The notes beneath the pieces are model-generated. The model had not been told where the DNA came from. It was given only the letters and a program-made list of their open reading frames with translations, and ran no database searches. Source: JBBRLA01 sp038231615 (GTDB taxonomy: Bacteria; Myxococcota_A; Polyangia; Palsa-1104; JAEUJZ01). Taken from it: a DNA stretch of 12,289 nucleotides. The stretch is taken from NCBI GenBank assembly GCA_038231615.1, contig JBBRLA010000211.1, forward strand, positions 1-12,289. Direction: 5' to 3'. Position 1 is the first letter of the stretch; the number at the start of each line of letters is the position of its first letter. This document shows, piece after piece, positions 6,568 to 12,289 of the stretch. Made by a program: the position numbers and the translations under genes.

Positions 6568-6595
6568 AAGGTAAGTCGCCCTGGACGCTAAGCAA
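6568..6595 (-). promoter_or_regulatory. Weak candidate promoter of the GlsB-type gene
   Basis: Minus-strand TTGCTT (plus 6590-6595) and TACCTT (6568-6573) are 16 bp apart. Both match consensus only partly. The position would place the transcript start just ahead of the GGAGG ribosome site. Confidence 0.25.
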
Positions 6596-6616
6596 CCGGG
6601 CAGCCGGGCCCCCACG

Positions 6617-6645
6617 TTGTGCCTTGAACGGGCCCGCGCTATCAT
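6617..6645 (+). promoter_or_regulatory. Candidate promoter giving a near-leaderless mRNA
   Basis: TTGTGC (6617-6622) and TATCAT (6640-6645) are separated by 17 bp. The -10 matches consensus at five of six bases and the -35 at three. Transcription would start near 6652, only about 5 nt before the GTG at 6657. It overlaps an 8-bp palindrome, cgggcccg (6629-6636). It argues against the TTG at 6624 as the start codon. Confidence 0.4.
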
Positions 6646-6656
6646 ACGGAACTTCC

Positions 6657-7604
6657 GTGTCGCTCCTCCGCCTGCTGTCTTATAACGTCCGTTATTTCAG
6701 CCACGCAACCCGCGGCATCGCCAGCACCGCCACCGCCATGAAGCGCATCGCCGCCGCCCTGGCCGGCCTGTCCCCGGTGCCCGACATCATCTGCTTGCAG
6801 GAGGTCGAGACCGATTCCCTCCGATCGACCATCGCCCTTCGCAAGGGCCGCCCCGACGAGACCCAGCTGGACCGCCTGATGCAGATGTTCAACGCCGCCC
6901 TGGCCCAGGCCGGCAAGCCCGACGGATACGAGGCCTACTACTTTCCCGCCCACACCTACCGCCTCGGCCAGCGCGCCCGCATCTACACCACCGGCCTGGT
7001 CATCCTGGCCCACCCCGACCTGAATATCGAGCACCACAACGCCGATTCCCCAAAGGACATCACCCACCGGCGGGTGCATCTGGTGCGCAAGCTCAAGCAG
7101 ACCCGCATCTGCGCCCACCTGCGCGTCTACCGTCCCGGCGGCGAATCCATCGACATCTTCAACACCCACCTGAGCCTGCCGTCGACCTTCTCCAAACAAT
7201 TCTGGACCCGCCCGATGCGCATGGGCTTTGGGCCCAACCAGCTCCGCGAGGCCCACAACATCATCCGCTTCATCGAGGCCGAACGGGACAGCGACCGCTT
7301 CTTCCTCTGCGGCGACTTCAACTCCCTGCCCGGTTCGCCGGTGTACCGCTTCTTCCTGGAAGAGTGCGGCCTGCGCGATCCTTTTGCCGAGATGCACCGC
7401 ATGGACGACGCGGGCCTGCTCGCCTGGCCGACAGCGGGCTTCATGCACCTGCGCATGCACCTGGACCACGTCTTCAGCGGGGCCGCGCTGGAATGGCTGG
7501 ATTTCGAGGGCAGTGCGCCTTTCGGGGGGCGCGGATCGGCCTTTCGCGGCCTTTCGGACCACATGCCGCTCATCGCCCGCTGCCAGATTGGCGGCAAGCG
7601 GTAG
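6657..7604 (+). CDS. Endonuclease/exonuclease/phosphatase-family hydrolase
   Basis: A metal-dependent phosphodiester or phosphomonoester hydrolase of the EEP fold (DNase I, exonuclease III, sphingomyelinase and inositol phosphatase relatives); the substrate cannot be told from sequence. The 315-aa product has the full active-site set: SYNVR (N10), LQEVE (E49), NTHLS (H171), CGDFNSLPGS (D220, N222), MHLDHVF (D270) and LSDHMPL (D301, H302). No signal peptide or membrane helix is seen. GTG 6657 is chosen because the core strand RLLSYNVRYF starts almost at once and a TTG at 6624 lies ahead of the predicted transcript start; GGA six bases before the GTG is a weak ribosome site. The gene ends 3 bp from the stop of the converging lipid-hydroxylase gene. 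Confidence 0.88.
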   Translation: MSLLRLLSYNVRYFSHATRGIASTATAMKRIAAALAGLSPVPDIICLQEVETDSLRSTIALRKGRPDETQLDRLMQMFNAALAQAGKPDGYEAYYFPAHTYRLGQRARIYTTGLVILAHPDLNIEHHNADSPKDITHRRVHLVRKLKQTRICAHLRVYRPGGESIDIFNTHLSLPSTFSKQFWTRPMRMGFGPNQLREAHNIIRFIEAERDSDRFFLCGDFNSLPGSPVYRFFLEECGLRDPFAEMHRMDDAGLLAWPTAGFMHLRMHLDHVFSGAALEWLDFEGSAPFGGRGSAFRGLSDHMPLIARCQIGGKR

Positions 7605-7607
7605 GGG

Positions 7608-8720
7608 TCAGCCCGCGGCCAGCACCCACAAAAGGGCCGGTGCGCCCAGAAGCAGCCGCGCTGCTTCGGATGGCCAGGCCCGGCGGCGGCCATCCAAGAT
7701 GCCTCCCAGCGTGAACAGCGTCGCGATGAAGAAGATCGCCGCGCCGGCCTTCAACCCCACGGAGTGCCGATCCCGCAAGATGAATACGTAAAGCGAGACC
7801 AGCAAGAGCCCGGCGAACTGTGCCGCGACGTAGAGCCTGGTTTGCCAGGAGACGGCCGTGCTCTGGCGGGCCCGCGGCCCCTGGTCCGTCGGATCCACCG
7901 CGACCGGGCGGGAGAGCAGCACCCGCAGTCGCCGCGACACAGATCCCTCCCGGCGAACGCGGGCCAGAAGATCGCGCCACGGCACCCACTGCGAGAGCGC
8001 GCCATCGTGGGTCTGGTAGCCGCCGTGGGCCCCATAGACCGGCGGATCGGCAAGCTGGCGCTCGACATGGGTGCCGAAGAGCCGGTCCCAGATGGCCAGC
8101 ATCGCGCCAAAGTTCTTGTCCAGGTAGCCGGGGTTCTTGGCATGATGCAGGATGTGGGAACTCGGGGTCACGAAGATCCCCAGGCCGGGGAAGTCGAGTT
8201 CCGCGGTGTGCGTCACCAGGGCGTGAAACGAAAGCACCGTGGTGGCGATGAAGAAGTGGGCCGTGGGCACGCCGCAAAGCGGCGCTAGCACGTAGAACGG
8301 AAATGAATAGAGATCGGAGAACCACGCGTGGCGCATGCCCACGGTGAAGTTCATCTCCTCGGGCTGGTGGTGGACGCTGTGGATGGCCCAGCAGGCGGCG
8401 ACGCGATGATCCAGCCGATGATGCCAGTAATGCCCGAAGTCTGCCAAGACCAGCGCCGCCAGCCAGGGCGCGGGAGAGCCTTTGTCCCAGTGGTAAAGGG
8501 CCAGGTGCGTGTAGCCGAAATCATAAAGCGCGATCAGCGCGGGCCCCAGAAAGAGCCCGACGGCGATGGACCCGAGCCCCGCCGAGATGTTGCCAAAGCT
8601 TTCGGCGAACGAGAGGGTGGGGTGGCGGCGGCGGCGGGCCAGCAGCCATTCCAGTGCGGCCAGCCCGACGTAGACCGGCACGCCGAAGGCGTAGTAGGCC
8701 GTGGTCTCCATCGCCTTCAT
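7608..8720 (-). CDS. Fatty acid hydroxylase/sterol desaturase-superfamily membrane enzyme, AGMO-like
   Basis: An integral-membrane di-iron oxygenase related to fatty acid hydroxylases, sterol desaturases and alkylglycerol monooxygenase. The 370-aa product has the superfamily His boxes: HRLDH (H101, H105), HSVHH (H114, H117, H118), then H171 and HILHH (H189, H192, H193). The segments DFGHYWHHRLDH, HSVHHQPEEMN, LDKNFGAMLAIWDRLFGT and the position of the last box are like alkylglycerol monooxygenase, which cleaves ether lipids, more than like short fatty acid hydroxylases. Membrane helices surround the boxes, and about three further hydrophobic segments follow at the C-terminus. ATG 8720 overlaps the previous stop as ATGA; ATG 8711 is possible. 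The substrate is inferred only: an ether lipid, fatty acid, sterol or other isoprenoid lipid. Confidence 0.88.
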   Translation of the reverse strand: MKAMETTAYYAFGVPVYVGLAALEWLLARRRRHPTLSFAESFGNISAGLGSIAVGLFLGPALIALYDFGYTHLALYHWDKGSPAPWLAALVLADFGHYWHHRLDHRVAACWAIHSVHHQPEEMNFTVGMRHAWFSDLYSFPFYVLAPLCGVPTAHFFIATTVLSFHALVTHTAELDFPGLGIFVTPSSHILHHAKNPGYLDKNFGAMLAIWDRLFGTHVERQLADPPVYGAHGGYQTHDGALSQWVPWRDLLARVRREGSVSRRLRVLLSRPVAVDPTDQGPRARQSTAVSWQTRLYVAAQFAGLLLVSLYVFILRDRHSVGLKAGAAIFFIATLFTLGGILDGRRRAWPSEAARLLLGAPALLWVLAAG

Positions 8721-9541
8721 GCAACCCCATGCAGCAGCAGCGCGTCGAGCTTCTGCATCAGCAGGATGATCTTGCGCGTGTACTCCGGGCAGCCCAGGGT
8801 CTCGACCCGGCCGCCCTGTACCGCGGTCATCTGGCTTTCGGTCTCGCCCAGGGCGGCGATCGCCGCGTCGATGTCGCGAAAGACGAAGTGCACGAAGGGA
8901 CGCCGCCGCGCATAGGTGCCGCTGCCGGCCTGCACCCGCCCCGCCTGCATGCGCAGGTAGGCGCCGATGCCGGTGTTGGGCACGCTGAACTGGTAGACCC
9001 GCTCGGGACTCGCCGCGACCAGCTCGACCATCCCCGGATGGCCGCCGCGGTGAAGTTCCAAAAGCCCCCGCACCATCAACGAGAACATCAGCCGCACGCG
9101 CAGCGCCCGCGCCTCGGGTGTTCGCGGCGTCGCCTGCGGCTGTAGCAGGCGCAGCGTCCCGAGCAGGCGCAGCACGCGCGCTAGCAGAATCGGATGCGAC
9201 CATCCCATGACCCGCGGCAGCGTCGGCTGCCCGGCGAAGAAGCGGCACAGCACCCGCCGGTCGCGAAAGAGCAGCCCAGCGGTGCAGCGTTCCGGGGACA
9301 TTCCGTTGGGCGCCGGCTCTACCTTCATCGCGCCCTCCCGGAAGCGCAGGCACGCCCCGGCCGCGCCGTCCTTGGTCCCCAGCCATACCACGGCGTTGAC
9401 CCCGCGAAACCACCGCGCCGCGTCCGGCCGCTCCGCCAGCACCACCTGCAAAAGCGGCAGCACCGCGCGCAGGAACACCCGCGCCCGCAGCGTTTCGATC
9501 GAGTTCGCGTCCGCGTCCGCGTCGGCGAGAAGGGCGGTCAC
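8717..9541 (-). CDS. Uncharacterised protein with possible SCP2-like lipid-binding halves
   Basis: A 274-aa soluble protein with no signal peptide. Two stretches have the rhythm of the SCP2 sterol/lipid-carrier fold. One is about residues 50-145 (VNAVVWLGTKDGAAGACLRF, EGAMKVEP, LLFRDRRVLCRFFAGQPTLP, LLGTLRLLQP). The other is at the end (VHFVFRDIDAAIAALGETES, MTAVQGGRVETLGCPEY, KIILLMQKLDALL). The second is the clearer. The likeness is by eye and is not certain. Being coupled to a membrane lipid-oxidising enzyme fits a lipid-binding or presenting role. The GTG start overlaps the transketolase stop as GTGA. Near the start a 6-bp DNA repeat encodes Asp-Ala repeats (ADADADAN). If not SCP2-like, it is simply an unknown partner of the hydroxylase. 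Confidence 0.65.
   Translation of the reverse strand: MTALLADADADANSIETLRARVFLRAVLPLLQVVLAERPDAARWFRGVNAVVWLGTKDGAAGACLRFREGAMKVEPAPNGMSPERCTAGLLFRDRRVLCRFFAGQPTLPRVMGWSHPILLARVLRLLGTLRLLQPQATPRTPEARALRVRLMFSLMVRGLLELHRGGHPGMVELVAASPERVYQFSVPNTGIGAYLRMQAGRVQAGSGTYARRRPFVHFVFRDIDAAIAALGETESQMTAVQGGRVETLGCPEYTRKIILLMQKLDALLLHGVA
9506..9523. repeat. 6-bp tandem repeat (cgcgtc, three copies)
   Basis: Three exact copies of cgcgtc lie near the start of the SCP2-like gene and, on the minus strand, encode alternating Asp and Ala. Copy-number changes would keep frame. Confidence 0.8.
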
Positions 9542-10581
9542 CCGGGGTCCTCCCAGTCCTCGTCCCGCGATACCGGGACGCCGCGCAGCGCGCAGATCGT
9601 AGCCAGAATGGCATCCTCATCGAAGCCGCCCAGGTGCATCAGGTCTTCGGGCACCCCCATGCCCAGGTAGCAGTCCCGATGGCCCAGCGGACGCAGCACG
9701 CAACGCAAGCCGCCGCGGGCGATGACCTCCGCGACCGCGCTGCCCAGCCCCCCGATGATGCTATGGTCCTCGACGGTGATGATGCGTCGGGTGTCACGCG
9801 CCGCGGCGCGCACAGCGGCCTCGTCCAGCGGCTTCAGCGAGGCCATGTTCAGCACCCGCGCCGATACTCCCTGTGCCGCGGCACGTTCGGCGGCGCGCAG
9901 GGCCTCCTGCACCATCGGCCCGCAGGCGATCACCGTGACGTCGCCCCCCTGGCGCAGGAGCGTCGCCTGGCCAATGAGGAACGGGCGATCCGCGGCCCTT
10001 TCCAGGGGCAGTTCCACTCCCCTGCCGGTGCGCAGATACACCGGTCCCGTGTGCGCCACCGCCGCCCGCAGCGCCGCCGCCATTTCATGACCATCGCTGG
10101 GCGCCAGCACCACCATGCCCGGGATGGCCCGCAGGAGCGCCAGGTCCTCGCTGCTGTGGTGCGTGGGCCCGCCCTGTCCAAAGGTGACGCCGGCCAGCGT
10201 GCCGATGATCTTGACGTTGCGCTGGTTGTACCCGATGTCCGTGCGCACAAACTCCGCCGCCCGCAGGCTGGCGAAGGTGGCGTAGGTGCACACCACCGGG
10301 CACAGGCCCACCGCCGCCATCCCCGCCGCCACCGCCATCAGGTTCTGTTCGGCAACGCCGACATTGAAGAACCGATCGGGGAAGGCCTCTTTGAATGGGC
10401 GCAGCTTGGTGCTGTTGCCCAGGTCCGCGGTCAACGCCACGATGCGCGGATCCGCGCGGCCCATCTCGACCAGCGCCTGTCCCCAGATCTCCGCCTGGCT
10501 GATCAGGTTCACGTCCTCCACCGTCCAGGTGAAGCCCTGGACCTTCTCCCCGCGGGGCCGTGCCGGGGGCGTGCCGCTCAT
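9538..10581 (-). CDS. Transketolase, C-terminal subunit (split type)
   Basis: The C-terminal half of a transketolase, 347 aa, with the pyrimidine-binding and C-terminal domains of a thiamine-diphosphate enzyme that moves two-carbon units between sugar phosphates. Key segments: LTADLGNSTKL, FFNVGVAEQNL with the cofactor-activating Glu (E78), GPTHHSSEDLALLRAIPGM, VYLRTGRG, and a C-terminal domain ending in VEDHSIIGGLGSAVAEV. The N-terminal, diphosphate-binding half is not fused and no such gene is next to it here, which is unusual because split subunits are normally adjacent. ATG 10581 has GGAG 8 nt upstream; a TTG at 10698 lies inside the predicted -10 box, so it is excluded. First gene of a three-gene operon. 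A 1-deoxyxylulose-5-phosphate-synthase-like role is possible but less likely. Confidence 0.88.
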   Translation of the reverse strand: MSGTPPARPRGEKVQGFTWTVEDVNLISQAEIWGQALVEMGRADPRIVALTADLGNSTKLRPFKEAFPDRFFNVGVAEQNLMAVAAGMAAVGLCPVVCTYATFASLRAAEFVRTDIGYNQRNVKIIGTLAGVTFGQGGPTHHSSEDLALLRAIPGMVVLAPSDGHEMAAALRAAVAHTGPVYLRTGRGVELPLERAADRPFLIGQATLLRQGGDVTVIACGPMVQEALRAAERAAAQGVSARVLNMASLKPLDEAAVRAAARDTRRIITVEDHSIIGGLGSAVAEVIARGGLRCVLRPLGHRDCYLGMGVPEDLMHLGGFDEDAILATICALRGVPVSRDEDWEDPG

Positions 10582-10697
10582 CGCCACGCTCCGACGTGCA
10601 TCGATCGAGGCGACGGCCCGCGGATCGGTGGCTTTTGCTGCATGCAGGGGATCAGCAGCAGCGGCGTCATCTGCGCAGGGGTCATCGACATGGCTCA

Positions 10698-10726
10698 ATC
10701 ATAGAGCGCGCATGGGCGTCGATCAA
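10698..10726 (-). promoter_or_regulatory. Strong predicted sigma70-type promoter of the transketolase operon
   Basis: On the minus strand TTGATC (plus 10721-10726) and TATGAT (10698-10703) are separated by exactly 17 bp; four of six and five of six bases match consensus. The transcript would begin near 10691, leaving a leader of about 110 nt before ATG 10581. Confidence 0.65.
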
Positions 10727-10801
10727 GGAAAGGCCCGGTAGCCGCGCAGGCCAAGGTGACCGAAGAACCTGACGGCCTGGCGGCGCCTTTCAAGGAAAGG
10801 C
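10723..10801. repeat. 12-bp direct repeat flanking the divergent promoter region
   Basis: tcaaggaaaggc occurs at 10723-10734 and 10790-10801, 67 bp apart start to start. The first copy overlaps the -35 box of the leftward promoter. Paired sites at this spacing could bind one regulator on the same face of the helix, but this is only inferred. Confidence 0.5.
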
Positions 10802-10852
10802 GTGGCAGCCGGCACTTCGGATACCACGCGGAGCGATAGGGCCGCTGACCAC

Positions 10853-12289
10853 ATGATACAATCAGGTGTGCCGGCGCTCCGTGTCATTGCCACCTTCCTC
10901 TTCCTGCTCTTGGCCCCCCTTCCGGCCGTCGCCACGCCCCTGGTCCCGCCGCTGCCTGTCGAGGAGCACGTCCTTTGGAACGGGATGCGCCTGCTCCTGT
11001 GTGAGCGGCACGACGAGCCCAGCGTCTCCGCCGGCTGGGTGGCCCATGTCGGCAGCGTCGACGAGCCGCCGGGTAAAAGCGGGGCCAGTCATCTGATCGA
11101 GCACATGCTTTTCAAGGGCTCTACCACCGTGGGCGTGGTCCCCGGGCAGGCCGGCAGGGAGGCGGCGCTGATGGCGGAAGAGGAGCAGATCCAGCAGCAG
11201 ATCCGCGGCCAAGAGGCCCGGCTGCGGCGGCAGCTCGGCCTCATGGGAAAGGAGGACCTCATTCCGCAGGAGGTCCGCACGCCGCGCCTGCAAACGCTCG
11301 ATGCCCGCCTCGCAGCGCTATCTGCCAGGCAGCGGCCACTCACCCTGACCAACGAATTTCATCGTATCTATGCCGCCGCGGGCGCCACGGAACTGAACGC
11401 TCACACCATGGCGGACATGACGACGTTCTTCGTGACCCTGCCGCGGAACAAGCTGGAACTGTGGTTCTGGATGGAAAGCGAGCGGCTGCTGCACCCCGTG
11501 TTTCGCGGTTTCTACCCCGAGCGCGACGTGATCCTGGAAGAGCGGCGCAAGCGCATCGACTCGACCCCGCTGGGCCGGCAGCAGGAGATCTTCCGCGCCC
11601 GCTTCTTCGGCCCCACCCCCTACGCCGTCCCCACCGCGGGCTGGCCGGCAGAGATCCTCTCGCTCGGGCGGAAGGACGTCGAGGTCTACTTCCGCCGCCA
11701 CTATACGCCGCGGAACCTGACGGCGGTGCTGGTGGGGGACTTCGATCCGGCGGAGGCGCTGGCGCTGGCACGGCGTTATTTGGCCCGCCTGCCGAGCAAA
11801 AATCCGGCGGGGTCCGCGGATGCGTCGAAAAACATCCGGTGGGACTCCTGGGACAAGAGACCGGGCAACGCCATCGACCGTTTCGAGGCGGAGACCCCAC
11901 CCCGGCTTTGGCTTCAGTTCCACACCGTCGGCTTCCGGCAGGCGGACAGTTGGGCCTTGCAGGTGGCCGCGCAGCTCCTTACCGGCCCCGCGGGCAGGTT
12001 GCACCTCATTGTGCGCCTGAATCTGGGGACGCGGTTCGAGGTGCGCCAGGTCTCGTCGCGGCACACCGGGGTGTTCACGGTGGACGCCGAGGGGGCGCCG
12101 GACCATCCGGCCTTGGGCCTCTTGCGGGTCGTCGACGAAGAGCTGGCCCGGCTTTCGCGGGAGCCGGTCGACAGATGGGAACTTGGCCAGGCGAAGAACC
12201 AGTTGGCCTTCAGTGCCCTGCGCCGGCTCGCCGGCAACCAGGAGATTCTGACCGAGCTTCTGGAGAGCGATGGACTGGGAAGCTGGCGC
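10853..12289 (+). CDS. Secreted M16-family zinc metallopeptidase (3' end outside window)
   Basis: A pitrilysin/M16 peptidase, open for 479 codons from ATG 10853 to the window end without a stop. The start is a clear signal peptide (hydrophobic core VIATFLFLLLAPLP, likely cut after AVA), so the enzyme is probably periplasmic. The inverted zinc motif is SHLIEHMLFKG (H80, E83, H84); the third ligand is probably E230 in ERDVILEE, preceded by NAHTMADMTTFF. H84 and E230 have 145 residues between them against about 76 in the family, because of a Glu/Gln/Arg-rich insertion at about 90-160 likely to form a coiled coil. The second, usually inactive, half-domain begins near residue 340 and is cut. No strong ribosome site precedes the ATG. 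Confidence 0.9.
   Translation, partial: MIQSGVPALRVIATFLFLLLAPLPAVATPLVPPLPVEEHVLWNGMRLLLCERHDEPSVSAGWVAHVGSVDEPPGKSGASHLIEHMLFKGSTTVGVVPGQAGREAALMAEEEQIQQQIRGQEARLRRQLGLMGKEDLIPQEVRTPRLQTLDARLAALSARQRPLTLTNEFHRIYAAAGATELNAHTMADMTTFFVTLPRNKLELWFWMESERLLHPVFRGFYPERDVILEERRKRIDSTPLGRQQEIFRARFFGPTPYAVPTAGWPAEILSLGRKDVEVYFRRHYTPRNLTAVLVGDFDPAEALALARRYLARLPSKNPAGSADASKNIRWDSWDKRPGNAIDRFEAETPPRLWLQFHTVGFRQADSWALQVAAQLLTGPAGRLHLIVRLNLGTRFEVRQVSSRHTGVFTVDAEGAPDHPALGLLRVVDEELARLSREPVDRWELGQAKNQLAFSALRRLAGNQEILTELLESDGLGSWR

Larger units (their letters stand above)
10582..10852. other. Divergent intergenic region
   Basis: This 271-bp stretch separates the leftward transketolase operon from the rightward peptidase gene. 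It holds a strong leftward promoter and a 12-bp direct repeat (both listed separately), and a leader of about 110 nt for the leftward mRNA. No convincing promoter or ribosome site was found for the rightward gene, and no small gene or RNA fold was recognised. Confidence 0.6.

Noticed and set aside
8721..9620. Upstream extension of the lipid-hydroxylase frame, giving 670 codons
   Set aside because: It overlaps the SCP2-like gene; the extension has no membrane segments or motifs and ATG 8720 overlaps the previous stop.
10582..10698. 39-residue extension of the transketolase subunit to a TTG
   Set aside because: The TTG lies within the predicted -10 box, so it would not be transcribed; ATG 10581 has a good ribosome site.
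10857..10862. TACAAT resembling a -10 box
   Set aside because: It sits inside the peptidase signal-peptide codons with no -35 at the right distance; use would remove the signal peptide.

Overview
This is a GC-rich bacterial window with dense, mostly short-gapped genes. The best taxonomic hint is the IHF-alpha-like protein at the left end, whose sequence (start MTKADIIENVY, end RRVLTFKPSQVLKNALNG) resembles deltaproteobacterial or myxobacterial forms. Non-ATG starts and 4-nt gene overlaps are common. No rRNA, tRNA, CRISPR array, transposase, integrase or phage gene was seen. Overall it reads as chromosomal, not mobile.

Layout. (1) 1-215 is a repeat-rich left edge: two near-identical 14-bp units with a small palindrome, an in-frame 15-bp tandem repeat, and a 37-bp second copy of the 3' end of ihfA. 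(2) 216-512 (-) is ihfA. (3) 619-1931 (+) is a small transcription unit: a Cys-rich protein of unknown function, then a 110-aa protein resembling the first half of the PduL phosphotransacylase but with the zinc-binding residues replaced. (4) 2010-3389 (+) is the magnesium channel/transporter MgtE. It converges, with a 20-bp gap, on a leftward block (3410-6549) that reads GlsB/YeaQ-type membrane protein, ECF sigma factor, zinc-finger transmembrane anti-sigma factor with a repeat-rich ectodomain, and a YycJ/WalJ-type metallo-beta-lactamase-fold hydrolase. (5) 6657-7604 (+) is an endonuclease/exonuclease/phosphatase-fold hydrolase, divergent from the GlsB-type gene. (6) 7608-10581 (-) is a tightly coupled three-gene operon: C-terminal half of a transketolase, an SCP2-like protein, and an alkylglycerol-monooxygenase-like fatty acid hydroxylase/sterol desaturase-superfamily membrane enzyme. 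Both junctions are 4-nt overlaps (GTGA and ATGA). (7) 10853-12289 (+, cut by the window end) is a secreted M16 metallopeptidase with a large insertion between its zinc motifs.

How they may work together. The sigma/anti-sigma pair is coupled by an ATGA overlap and probably forms an envelope or redox stress switch; the adjacent YycJ-type and GlsB-type genes may belong to its regulon. The lipid-type enzyme, its possible lipid-binding partner and the split transketolase share a strong predicted promoter (10698-10726), so they probably act under one condition. What links sugar-phosphate chemistry to lipid oxidation there is not clear. The most unusual items are the in-frame remains of an acidic tail behind ihfA, the metal-less half-PduL with its Cys-rich partner, the transketolase/SCP2/hydroxylase operon, and the sigma/anti-sigma module. 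All calls come from reading the sequence; no database search was run.
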